DNA of 64,000 bases from Ischnura elegans (Eukaryota; Arthropoda; Insecta; Odonata; Coenagrionidae). The notes beneath the pieces were generated by a model. The model was not told where the DNA came from, searched no databases, and was given only the letters and a program-made list of their open reading frames with translations. The stretch is from the NCBI RefSeq assembly GCF_921293095.1, contig NC_060248.1, positions 82,963,243 through 83,027,242 on the forward strand, written 5' to 3'. How positions within the stretch are numbered: position 1 is the first letter of the stretch; every line of letters starts with the position of its first letter. Positions 1-10,137 of this stretch are shown here, in pieces. The position numbers were made by a program, and so were the translations under genes.

Positions 1-472
1 CCACGCTAGTTATGTGAAAATGTATCACACATTCTATTTTTATATAATTCGTGGAAAGGCAGCCATGAGAGCACATGAAAAATCGTAGACACATATATAG
101 AAGGTTTAGATATAGAGTGGTTGAGGTTTTAATGGTTTTAGGACAGCACCAACTGCTGTTTTAATTTTTCCACCAAATTTCCACGTGGGTTCCACGTTGA
201 TTCCACGACCAAAAACACGTGGTATCCACGTTAATTCTCCACGTGGGTTCCACGTGGATTCCACCACCCATTTCTCACTGGGTAGAAGGTTTAGATATAG
301 AGTGGTTGAGGTTTTAATGGTTTTAGGACAGCACCTACTGCTGTTTTAATTTTTCCACCAAATTTCCACGTGGGTTCCACGTTGATTCCACGACCAAAAA
401 CACGTGGTATCCACGTTACATCTCCACGTGGGTTCCACGTGGATTCCACCACCCATTTCTCACTGGGATGGA
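1..472 (+). repeat. CACGTG-rich dispersed repeat, partly duplicated in tandem
   Basis: Positions 1-285 form one unit that starts CCACGCTAGTTATGTG and ends CCCATTTCTCACTGGG. Its inner part (about 101-285) is repeated at once at 285-472 with few changes, a tandem period of about 185 bases. The unit carries many TTCCACGTGG and CACGTGG words. The whole 285-base unit occurs again, inverted, at 8616-8900, and a shorter piece at 9000-9095. It looks like the end of a mobile element or a mobile satellite. The window edge cuts it, so a target duplication cannot be tested. No coding potential is seen. Confidence 0.85.
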
Positions 473-1633
473 GAGAGATATTTCATGAAATACTAGGAAT
501 CAACAGTAGATATATATGATCAAATTCAATTTTATTAGGAGTCACAACATGAGTGCAATTTCAATAGCAAATAATAGAGATTTGGGTAAGCCCAAAAGTC
601 TTATTTAATCCTAAAACTGTCAATTTTGATATCAACAAGGTAATTACTATTCACAAGTGTCTTGAGCTTTCCCCAAGTGGTTTTCCCTGGTTTGAGATTT
701 CCCTTTTGTGCAGAAGCCTTGTGGAGGGAAATTCTTCCACGTTACGAGTCCTTCGAAAATTTTTTGCACTCCCCCGTACGAAGCTCTCTTGCGTCGACGG
801 AAGGCAGGGAAGGACCCGTCCCAAAATTGGGACCCATCTCAGTGGGACACTGATCCTTTTCCTCGGCTGCTGTCCAAGTCTATCTTCCAATTAAAAGACT
901 CCTTCAAAGTACGAGTCCATGGTCAACTGAGTGAAATGGCTGTCTTTTATGTAAACAAATATTCGTTCTCCCCATCGATTTTTTAAATATGTATTTAAAA
1001 TAAATTCCATGCATTCTTCTGAGGATGAAGAAATTTTAACCAAAGTTCTAGTGTTCATATTGTAGAATTTAATATACATATTTCCGTTCTATTTAGTATG
1101 TTTCTGTGCATATTTAACTATCTCTCCCTTTCAAAGAAACGCCGGGGAAAATTTCGAATACTTAAACAACTCACGGACACGTGACCCAAAAATGTTCCCT
1201 CAACCCTCCCCAACCCGCTAGAAGAATTCAAGTACTAAAATACTAAAATGCTGGAACTCCATTTGAAATTTCCATGCAATTAGTGAAAAAAGAAGAATTC
1301 ATTTCTAATGTTAGATTTCTAAAGTAAGCAACAAATATTTTTTTTAGAAAAAAAACACTGTAAATAGCTGCAGTTGACCGCATCAAGAGGATAAGAAAGG
1401 GTTCTGTGCAGCCGAGGAAGGGCCTGGGCTCCCGAAAAGCTGGGTCTCGTGGTGCGGTCATGTACCTGGGTGTATTGTTTCTGCTGCGGTCTCTTTCCTC
1501 CACCCCACACCGCACATACGCGGCTTTCATTCATTTGTGTCAGAAAATTTAAGCCACAAATGTGTGGCTTTTGTTTTTTTTGCAAAGAAAATCCTTGCTG
1601 CAAATGTGCGGCATTTGGTGCGAAAGGGTTAAG
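473..1633. other. Non-coding stretch, nothing recognised
   Basis: The open frames here overlap in several frames on both strands and resemble no known protein family. Bases 1500-1630 hold short words built around CAAATGTGCGGC or CACAAATGTGTGG that may be repeat debris. The signal-peptide exon of the downstream lectin could lie here or before the window, but no convincing Met plus hydrophobic stretch followed by a donor was found. Confidence 0.5.
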
Positions 1634-2236
1634 TTAACACCAGGAGGACGGGAGTTTCGCGCTACCAAGAAGGACGGCTGGGGGTCATTTGACCCCTAAA
1701 ATGTATTTTTGGAATAAAACGCCTAATTTTCAACCAATATTCAGTTTAATCGTATAAATTGTTGAATCAGTTAATTAAAAACACTATTTAACATTATTTA
1801 ATATTATTCCCATCGTCAAAAGTTAATAACAAGTATTTTAAAGAATCATGAATTAAATCGTATGTAGTAGTCGATTTTAAATCAAATAATGAAAATACAT
1901 ACTCTCAATACAAAAGTTGTGTTACATGTTTAAACAATAGGGGCTTACAAAATTTGCATTAAAATTTTTAAAACTTATTAATTGAAGTAATAACTTGCTA
2001 AGAAACTTATTACTTTGTTGTAAATCTCAGAGAGACAGTATTTTTTCAGCGCTGTTTCCACAAAATATTTTTTGTGCTGAATGCGTTTATTGGACGATTT
2101 ATTCATCTACATCTAAATCTACACACTAACCCGCAAGCCGCTTAAAAGCATGTGGCAGGGGGTGTTAGGACACCAGCCATTTGCACATGAAAAGGAATTT
2201 GGAAAATGGAAAGGAAATTGGTGCAATGATTCAATT

Positions 2237-2925
2237 TCATGGTATTTGGCACCTTTTTCTTTTTTGTGCCCGTGGAGATATGGCTGTTGGATTTGGAGAC
2301 GTGTAAATAAATTGGTACATGCTATCCATCATATCTACTCCCGCTTTGTTTTTATTATGAAATAGGATGGTCTCTGGTATTCTTTTATTCGTTTCGGAAA
2401 TAGTGTCGTCTGAGATCATGCTGGTGAGTGAAATTTACATTATTGTTCTAGTTTGCCTGATTCTACGTAAGAGTATGGCCTAAGGTATTTTTGAACACTC
2501 GCGTTGAATGGATTACATGGCTATTTTAGGGGTCATGGATATTTATGCGTCACGCCTGTTTTTTTCAGATCGTCCATGCAAGAGAAGTTTTCCATTTTTT
2601 TATGACTTCCTGTCAGCTGCATGGATGGAAAATAATTGTTACAAGTTACAATTATTCCTGAATTCTTGTATGTTACTGTCACTTTAGTAATTATTTATTT
2701 CCCCAACGCTTGATTTGATGGCCAATCATCATCTTTGCCACAATATGGAAATTCATTTAGGCAGTATTTTCATTTCACATGATCTGTCAAAAACCAGTAC
2801 TCGATTCCAAATTTGTCTGGTTTATTTGGAATTTACCTCATAAAAGGACAGCTGTATTTTGTTGGATAGAGCTGTGCATTTGCTATCACGCCAAAGTCGC
2901 CATCGGATTCACTATCTTGGACTTC
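2237..2925 (-). pseudogene. piggyBac transposase remnant
   Basis: Three collinear pieces are readable on the - strand. An acidic N-terminal run containing DSESDGDFG lies near 2890-2916. IPNKPDKFGIEYW, the conserved NKP motif of piggyBac transposases, lies near 2795-2840. ILFHNKNKAGVDMMDSMYQ, matching the conserved region around the last catalytic Asp (GGVD type), lies near 2300-2375. The gap between the last two pieces is about 400 bases, shorter than in intact transposases, and stops and frame changes separate the pieces. The gene is dead. In its family it would encode the DDD-type enzyme that excises and inserts the element at TTAA. Confidence 0.8.
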
Positions 2926-3764
2926 GTCGTTTCATCACACGCAGATGTTGATGGATTGGTCAGAATGTCCTTGAACTTGTGTTTACAATTCACTTCCAGA
3001 CTGATCTTCAATATTCCCAACAGCTATTTGAATCGCGACGATTCTCTTGATATATTTCTCGACTTCTTACTTTCTTCCTCAACTCACTACTGATATGCAT
3101 GCAAAAAAATCTACAAACGAAAGCAAATTATGGTAGAATCTTCTCCAGTTGCATTGGAGGTATAGAGAGCTAAAGAGCATTAGAAATTCATACAAAAGGA
3201 CAACATTTTCAAAAGTAACGCTAATTGCCGTTCGAAAGGCAGGGACTCAACCGCCAACCGTATCCTGATTAGTATATTCCAGGAACTTGCAGTAATGCTT
3301 CTTCTCCAACCTACGTGCGGATTCCAAGGGTAGGATTTACAGTAGAATTTTACAGTCCACCCAATTCCTCCGCTCTCTCAAAAAGAGACAGGATTTTTCC
3401 TCAGGACGCAGCGTGCAGTCAACCCACCCCAAACCCCGACGGGGTCAGGCAGCACTAATGCTGGACACACGGCAAAGGGGCTAGGTCAAGTGACAGTGCC
3501 GTCAGGCCAGAAAAATGAAAGTTATTCGTAAACCTGACGAGTCGATATTGAAAATAATGTCTCTAAGAGCTCTGAATCTTGGACGACGGAAAACAATTCT
3601 TGGGATACGTGACGATTTTCCGGTGTGGGTAATACAATAATCATTGAACGATAAATAAAACAAAATTAAAATATCACAATTACATGAATTTACGCAAATC
3701 AAGGATTGAAAAGGTTTTATTTCCCTTTTCTGCCCAAAAAATATCGAAAGATTGTGCACAACAA

Positions 3765-3890
3765 GTCGCTATGCCTAGGTTTTCGAATACAGATAGGAGC
3801 CCTTGGGACGAAACTGGCATTGAACCGGGTACTTCCAGATTCAAAATGAAGCAAATCATCTACCACACTAGCCTCTTGCTACTTATATGA
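3765..3890 (-). repeat. tRNA-derived SINE fragment
   Basis: Read on the - strand, the segment has a loose A-box region (TAGTGTGGTAGATGA) followed about 45 bases later by CCGGTTCAATGCC, close to the RNA polymerase III B-box consensus GGTTCGANNCC. The lack of a clean cloverleaf argues for a SINE head, not a working tRNA gene. It sits inside the piggyBac element. Confidence 0.5.
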
Positions 3891-4490
3891 TATACATGGC
3901 ACTAAAGTGCCCACGGGCAAGAAAAGAGCGCGAAAACCAGTTGTGGGTCAAATGACCCCTAGCCGTCCTTCTAGGTATAACACATCCTAAAAATTTAAAA
4001 CAAAACATTATTGTTGAATTTTCACTAATTTATCAAAATATAGACCAAAATGAACAAAGTCAAATAAAAAGTTTCAAAATTTAAAAAAATATTTTAATTG
4101 GAGAAAAATAAATTTGAATTCTGAAAATGGGTCAAATGACCCCTGCTGTCCTTCTTGTGTTAAACAATACACATTTGGCTATAAGTGTAAAAATTGGAAA
4201 TAAGCCAAAGAATGAATTGTCAATATGATAAGAAGGGACTGAGGGATCAGGTAGGAAAAAAAATGATTTGTACCACTGATTTTTCCCCATAGCTTCCCAT
4301 GAATGTGAACATTCCTTTATTAGACTCCTGTTAAAGGCTGGGTAAATACAAAGTGAATGAAGTAGACATGGTAGTGCGCTCAAAATTCTTCATGATTTTA
4401 AAAACTTGGATCAAACGCAATTTTCTTATCTCAAAATCATTTCTGAGAATTTACAAATGACTCTCTCTGCTAAAACCTTTTGTCTTCCAG

Positions 4491-4739
4491 TTCCAGCTCG
4501 ATACACACTTTATCCTGGTGTTGGCTACTATAAAATGTACAACCTTACAACAACTCATCTTTCATTCACGGAAGCATTTTATAACTGCTCATATGATGGT
4601 GGACACATGGCAATAATAAATTCTGAGGCAGAAGCAAATTTATTTAAGAGTTTCTGGAAAAAATTTCCGACTGGAGGGAGCTTTGTGTACCTGGGCTTCA
4701 ATGACCTTCATAAAGCAGGAGAATTCAGAACAATATTAG
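4491..4739 (+). CDS. C-type lectin, internal exon (N-terminal half of the lectin domain)
   Basis: This exon encodes the first 83 codons of a C-type lectin domain. It is preceded by a good acceptor (TTTTGTCTTCCAG at 4478-4490) and followed by the donor GTAAGT at 4740. It starts one base into a codon and ends with one base of a codon. Visible hallmarks are YTLYPGVGYYKMYNL (first strand), the alpha-1 helix with the first Cys (SFTEAFYNCSYDGGH), and the family signature GGHMAIINSEAEA, then VYLGFND in the core. Two N-glycosylation sequons (NLT, NCS) fit a secreted protein. It joins in frame to the exon at 8054. The exon with the start codon and signal peptide was not found. Insect lectins of this type bind sugars and often act in immunity, but the ligand cannot be read from sequence. 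Confidence 0.9.
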
Positions 4740-5280
4740 GTAAGTATTTAGCTACGTTTATGTATCATACCATACGTGAGATTTAAGAAGTTAATATATT
4801 GATTACTGTTAATCATTTAATTAAATAATTGCTATTTCAAAGCATTGATTTTTTATTGGCTAAATAAAACTACATTCAGTTAATTTTAAAAGAGCAAACA
4901 TAAAGAGGGGAAAGTAGAATAGAGCTAAGCAATGGAATGAATAATCCCATTCCAAGACATTGAAACATTGACCACAAAAATTTAGGAGTGCACCCTTATG
5001 AGAAAAAATCAAAACAGCTTGAAGACAATGTTTTCTAGGCATGCATGTGTACTGGGTCCTGGTCACTTTCAATAGCTTAATGAAATTGATATTTTCATAT
5101 CTGGAATGAAGTCTGCAGGCATGAAGTTGAGGGAAGTGGGTCTCTTACAGAGATGGGAGAAGTACCAGGAAAATGTAATGGGCCTCAGGTAGGTATAGTT
5201 AATTTTAAAAACTTGTTGCTACTTTAGGTACTGGTTACAATTAAAAAAAGTAACTATGCAGTTACTCTTAAAAATATAGT

Positions 5281-6228
5281 TATGAGGGGGTACCCAAAAA
5301 TAAGCGGAGAGAAATCGCTGTGCACGTCGCTCTTATATTTTGGGCTTCTCCCACTACATGGTTCTTATTTCATCATTTCTGAGTCAGTATGCAAAATGGC
5401 GTGGATTTGACGGTTGTTGCAAGCCACTGTGACAGTTTACCTTCGAAGAGTTTTTTGACCTCTTCGATTTTTTAAATAGCTGATATTCGAGAACATCATG
5501 AAGTGTTGAAATTTTGCTCTCTACTTGGCAAAATTGAGTCTGACACATTATATTGTTGTCTACAGCTTGTAAAGAACAGGCTTTAAAAATAACTCAAGTG
5601 TATGAGTGGTATTAGCAATTCAAACATTGCAACATGTCAATCGAAGACATTCAATGCCCGGACCGGCCTTCCAGGTCCAGAACTGATCAAAATGTGGAAA
5701 AAAACTCTTACCCTTGTGTACGAGGATAAGAAGGAATACTATTGATGGACTCACTGAAAAATTTGGTCATTTGTGGAGCTCATTACAGAGAATTTTAGCT
5801 GAAGATTAGCAATTGAAATGAATCGCGTAAAAATTCATTCCCAACTTATTGCCTCCTGATCAAAAGCGGCACGTGTTGCTGATTGTCGTGACTTGAGTTT
5901 TTGGTAAAAAATTGCATGATACTACCTCCTCGCCCACCCTACTTACCAGATCTTGCACCCTTAGAGTTCCTTTTGTTCAACTGGATGAAAATGGTGATGA
6001 AAGGGAAATTTTTTGTTCACATTATGGAGGTGAAAATGAAATTGAAGGTGGCACTGCAAAGCATCGGAAACGATGAGTACCAAAGGTGTTTCGAGTGGTG
6101 GAAAAAGCATTTTAACCAATGCATCAGTATAAATGGAGATTACTTCGAAGGTCCATATGTTTGTGAGACAAAATATTAAATCTTGAATTTTTTGAAGATT
6201 AATTGTCTGGTTATTTTTGGGTACCCTA
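5281..6228 (+). mobile_element. Degenerate mariner element
   Basis: Matching terminal inverted repeats are seen: GGGGTACCCAAAAATAA at about 5286-5302 and the reverse TTATTTTTGGGTACC at 6211-6225, with TA at or near both edges as expected for Tc1/mariner. The 950-base interior carries collinear pieces of a mariner transposase on the + strand. It lies in the lectin intron. Confidence 0.8.
5480..6179 (+). pseudogene. mariner transposase remnant
   Basis: The readable N-terminal part (IREHHEVLKFCSLLGK, about 5485-5535) is broken by stops and frame changes. The C-terminal part from about 5920 to 6179 is open. It shows PPRPPYLPDLAPLEFLLF, the conserved block with the third catalytic Asp (PDLAP), then FEWWKKHFNQCISINGDYFE, the typical mariner end. 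The catalytic core is missing or unreadable, so no active enzyme is expected. Confidence 0.8.
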
Positions 6229-6752
6229 TTGAACCATTACTTTTTGGTTAGATTTTTAAAATGAAACATGAGGTATAATGACCTCTAGGGGCGCAGCTAG
6301 GAATTTAGGCTGTGGGGGGTTTAGGTGGAACTAATACCGGGGTGTATGGGGGTATGGAATACCCACCAGGATAAGTGGTAGATGCGAGATAATAAATTGT
6401 GGAATTTTAAGATACATAAATGGTTCAAAATGGTGAGTTTTACAGCTTTCTGAGGGATATTTTATTAATCCTTACAAAATTCTATTAGTAATATTAATCC
6501 AATTCAGTAAAATGGATTAAACTTAAAATTTCTCTGAGCTCCCCAAAACCCCCCCTCGCAGCGCAACTGATAACCACAATTGGATGAGTTTTGTTTAATA
6601 ATTTAAAAATCTTTCCTTTGTATTGAAAATAATTCCTTCTTAATCCACAGCGTTACATTCTTGCATTGTCTTACATAGTGGGAGGTCAGAGTTAAAAATG
6701 GTATAAATTGTCGATGAGTACCTAATACTTGAAGGGTTCCTATGATTACACC

Positions 6753-7236
6753 CAGTGGTGTAACTAGGAATGTGCTTTGGGGAGGGTTGCGGGGCAACCC
6801 GACCGCCCCCCTCAGGCAACTCAGGTGTGGGGGTTAGTCACCGGTCAGTATTCGCTGTGACCATAGGCGGATCTAGGGGGGGGGGCACGGGGGCACGTGC
6901 CCCCCCCAGACCCTTAAAAATATGCAAGATTTTCAATAAGGTCCCACTATCATTGCGTTCGTTTTGTATTACGAGGTATCTTTATAGGCCCCCCCCCCCC
7001 CCCAGAACAAAATCCTGGATACGGCCTTGTTTGTGCCCCCCCCAGAAAGAAATCCTGGATCCGCCCCTGGCTGTGACTGGTCTCACTGCCATGGTATTAT
7101 TAAATGACCTTTAGCTCTAAGCAGATGCAGTTGTTATATGTCAAAACTAGGTAATAGTTTATATATTTTTATTATTTCTCTATGAGATTTTGGGGGGATC
7201 TATCCCCTCATCACCCCTCCCATAGTTATGCCACTT
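6753..7236. mobile_element. hAT-like non-autonomous element (outer, split by a second hAT MITE)
   Basis: The ends CAGTGGTGTAACTAGG (6753) and CCATAGTTATGCCACTT (to 7236) are inverted repeats of each other. They are flanked by ATTACACC (6745-6752) and TTTACACC (7237-7244), an 8-base target duplication with one mismatch, which points to the hAT superfamily. The interior is G-rich near one end and C-rich near the other and codes for nothing. The MITE at 6862-7069 is inserted into it. Confidence 0.6.
6862..7069. mobile_element. hAT MITE with perfect 8-bp target duplication
   Basis: The element starts CATAGGCGGATCTAGG and ends CCTGGATCCGCCCCTG. It is flanked on both sides by GCTGTGAC (6854-6861 and 7070-7077), an exact 8-base duplication typical of hAT elements. 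Long G and C runs lie next to the ends. A second copy of the end sequence inside (about 7010-7028) suggests a composite. Relatives are the MITE at 9867-10129 and a one-ended fragment at 7811-7850. Confidence 0.85.
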
Positions 7237-7810
7237 TTTACACCAGTTCATTTTTTCTTACCATTTGGGCTGCAACTACAGTGTTCATTACCTTACTTTA
7301 AGAAAGTTATGCTTCTAGGGACACGGTTTCCAGTTATATTAAAAAAAATGTATCCATTATAAGTAAAACATAAATGAAATGTAATCGTTACTGGAAACCA
7401 GGGCCAACCTTGAGGGGGAGCAGACTGCACCAGGCCACAGAGTTAAAGGGGTTAATTCTCCTCATGGGAGGGGGCCTCACGCCCAAACTCTACCTCGGGC
7501 CACAAGAAGTCTGTGGTAGGCCCTGCTGATAACTAAGTTGCTTTTACTCATTTACTTTGCAACTCTGGTCCCCTAAATACCTGTAATGTATTAGTAGAGA
7601 AGTGAAAAAATCGTCCTGGAGGTGAACTCAAGTATAAATTTGAGGGGGAAATAATCCCATTCCAGTATCACAATACATATATACCTAACCCTTCACTGCA
7701 ATTTGTATAATATATGATTATATGATTCATTAAACATAATGCTGATTATTTCTGAAGGACACAATTCTTCCTCTCCAATGCATGGTGTATCAGATATGAT
7801 ACAGTAAGCA

Positions 7811-7852
7811 AGGCCGTATCCAGGATTTTGTTCTGGGGGGGGGGGGGGGGTA
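7811..7852. repeat. Fragment of a GGATCCAGG-type hAT MITE
   Basis: GGCCGTATCCAGGATTTTG followed by a G-run repeats the inner end of the MITE at 6862-7069. Only one end is present, so this is a truncated copy. Confidence 0.6.
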
Positions 7853-8053
7853 TAATACTGTTATCTATAGTGATAATGCTTCTGTGGAGCTCAGCAGTGG
7901 CTCTAGCATGTGTTATACGAGTGGGCCTTACCTTGAGTTGAGTGGATAGACACAAAGGACAAAATATAGTTTATTGTGTATTTATTAATAATGATGTATG
8001 TATTTATTGAAATACGTATTTATTTTATTGCAAATTTTTGTCTATTTATGCAG

Positions 8054-8211
8054 GACAAACCTTGGAAGAATCTGGTTACAACAAGTGGGGACCAAACGAG
8101 CCTAGTGGGAAATCACTCTGTGGATTCTTTGATGAAAATGCATTGCATCGTGTAATGAGCTGCACAAGCAAGAGACCATTTTTGTGTGAATATCCTCATC
8201 CTGAACTATAA
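8054..8211 (+). CDS. C-type lectin, last coding exon
   Basis: The acceptor TTTATGCAG ends at 8053, and the first two bases complete a Gly codon begun at 4739. The exon encodes GQTLEESGYNKWGPNEPSG, then CGFF, MSCTSKRPFLCEY and stops at 8209-8211. The Cys residues of CGFF, MSC and FLC with the Cys of exon one give the four canonical disulfide cysteines. The usual calcium and sugar triplet EPN or QPD reads EPS here, and the second-site WND is replaced by residues around LHRVMSC, so calcium-dependent mannose or galactose binding is doubtful. An AATAAA overlaps the stop (8210-8215) and ATTAAA follows at about 8237. The intron is 3.3 kb and full of transposons. Confidence 0.9.
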
Positions 8212-8615
8212 TAAATGTCACTAAAATAACATCAGAATTAAAGCCTCTTTAAAGACCATAATGGCCGATAAAAAATGTATATCAGTGGTATTCACGATCT
8301 TAGTTCTGTTCATTCCAAATACTTAATTTTTTTATTTGCTAATTTGCAATGGAGGATACCATACAAAAAAGCCGATTAAGAAGACAGCTCTTACACTTCA
8401 ATAAGTAACACAGTGTGCGAATATTAATGTATACAGACATGCCTCAACATGGTGGTAACCCAGAGACCATGAGAGTAGGTATGCACCTACTGCTTGCTTA
8501 TTGTGGAAGTCTTAGCAAGAAAAATCAATCTACCAATCAATGTAACTGCATCTTATAATAAGACGAATAATTTATGCACACTGCCATTCAGGTTAAAAAT
8601 AAATTATTCTGTCTA

Positions 8616-8900
8616 CACCCAGTGAGAAATGGGTGGTGGAATCCACGTGGAACCCACGTGGACAATTAACGTGGATACCACATGTTTTTGGTCGTGGAAT
8701 CAACGTGGAACCCACGTGGAAATTTGGTGGAAAAATTAAAACAGCAGTTGGTGCTGTCCTAAAACCATTAAAACCTCAACCACTCTATATCTAAACCTTC
8801 TATATATGTGTCTACGATTTTTCATGTGCTCTCATGGCTGCCTTTCCACGAATTATATAAAAATAGAATGTGCGATACATTTTCACATAACTAGCGTGGT
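8616..8900 (-). repeat. Inverted copy of the CACGTG-rich repeat
   Basis: The segment is the reverse complement of 1-285 with only a few differences, from CCCAGTGAGAAATGGG through CTAGCGTGG. It lies about 400 bases after the lectin stop codon. The two units therefore bracket the lectin exons in opposite orientation. Confidence 0.9.
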
Positions 8901-8999
8901 TTCAGGATGATAAATGACGCAATGTCACCAGAGAGTTAAGTTCCACAAATTAGAAATTCTGTTTAACGTTTTATGATAATCACCACAAATCCATTTGAA

Positions 9000-9096
9000 A
9001 TCAACGTGGATTCCACGTGGGTCCAACCACTCAATATCCACCACCACCAAATATCCACCACTCAACGTGGATTCCACCACCCATTTCTCACTGGGC
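9000..9096 (+). repeat. Partial CACGTG-rich repeat
   Basis: This holds AACGTGGATTCCACGTGGG, a short CCACCACCAAATATCCACC variant, and the family end CCACCCATTTCTCACTGGG. It is a third, truncated member in the same direction as the copy at position 1. Confidence 0.75.
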
Positions 9097-9858
9097 AGAT
9101 CAGCGCAAAATTTTTTGGCAGAAAAATTTCAATCTTCTCAGTTTTAAATGGAGAAAATTTTTAAAAACTAAAAGTTTATTTTTTATGCCAATAATTATTG
9201 CATTTTCCCTCTTTCTAAAAGATTGAGATCAAATAGGAAAATGGGAAGCATAAATTTTTTCCATAGAAGACAAATTACATATATGTTGGTAGTTACTTTT
9301 TTATCTTTCCAAATCTTAATAATTTTGTCATTCTTTTACTAATAATATAGAAATACAGAACACACTCAATTATCTGTGTTAATGAATAAATGACAAGCGT
9401 GGGTAGTAAAAAAATCAGTCTGGAGGCCAAAGATCCATTGCATTCAGCACTAGTTTAAGATTTGCTAATATTACTTTTTATGCCAATCATTATTGCATTT
9501 TCCCTCTTTCTAAAAGGTTGAGATCAAATATAAAAATGAGAAGCATTAATGTGAGTAGCATTTTGAAAAGCAACTAATCAAACTTTACTGGACAGCGTAT
9601 TTTATTTTATGATGATAAGGAATGTTTTTAATGGTGAACATATTTTTCTTAGGAGGTTAAATCTTAATTTAACATAAGTTTATAAGACTACTATGTATAA
9701 ACTTACCTTTACAGCAAACGGCAGTAGAATGACAAAGAGTATACGGTAAAGAACAGATTCCATCAGCATATGAAAATGTCTCCAGTATAAAGTATGATTT
9801 GGGATTCAACGCATCACGAATGTTTCTTATTTAACCCTTCCGTGACTGTGCCTAGAAA
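9097..9858. other. AT-rich intergenic stretch
   Basis: No gene recognised. A segment of about 45 bases around 9175-9235 (TTTTTATGCCAATAATTATTG onward, through TTTCTAAAAG) recurs with small changes at 9474-9535, a direct repeat about 300 bases apart. Confidence 0.5.
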
Positions 9859-9866
9859 ACTTACAC

Positions 9867-10129
9867 CAGTGGCGGATACAGATGGGGGGCGCGCGCCCCT
9901 CCCTTGCGGGTCCGGCCGTATTGGCAAACATGGCAGAACCACGATTGTGACTTTTTTATATCATAAGATGGCATTGTCTTATATATGTGTATAATTACAT
10001 TAATTAAAATTTTATTTTACTCTGCCTGTGACTTGATTATTTTTTATTGCGATATCGCGATAAAAAGTAAAGGCAACTCAATATATCTTTTGCGCCCCCC
10101 CCCTTGAGTGTTTTCTGTATCCGCCCCTG
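9867..10129. mobile_element. hAT MITE with perfect 8-bp target duplication
   Basis: The ends CAGTGGCGGATACAGA and TCTGTATCCGCCCCTG form a terminal inverted repeat. ACTTACAC lies directly on both sides (9859-9866 and 10130-10137). Length is 263 bases. The C-rich flank next to the right end and the GCGCGCGCCCC block next to the left end match the layout of the MITE at 6862. Confidence 0.88.
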
Positions 10130-10137
10130 ACTTACAC

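Larger units (their letters stand above)
1634..4163 (-). mobile_element. Degenerate piggyBac-like transposon
   Basis: Both ends lie on TTAA (1634-1637 and 4160-4163), the target site of piggyBac elements. The left end reads TTAACACCAGGAGGACGG, and the right end reversed reads TTAACACAAGAAGGACAG. Each is followed closely by a GGGTCATTTGACCC palindrome (left at about 1680-1695, right at about 4129-4143). A third copy of the end-plus-palindrome lies inside at 3943-3983, so the right side is duplicated or a second end sits within. Transposase remnants on the - strand are collinear, with the N-terminal part at higher coordinates. A tRNA-type SINE lies inside at about 3765-3890. Confidence 0.8.

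Noticed and set aside
2779..3093. 104-codon + frame
   Set aside because: It overlaps the antisense piggyBac transposase remnant, which explains the sequence.
4406..4786. Single-exon 126-codon lectin frame
   Set aside because: The part before 4491 is intron-like and ends in a clear acceptor; the part after 4739 follows a clear donor, and the matching C-terminal half is at 8054.
6285..6590. Possible element from GGGGCGCAGCTAGGAA to CCCCCTCGCAGCGCAACTG
   Set aside because: The two ends are only loosely similar and no flanking duplication was found.
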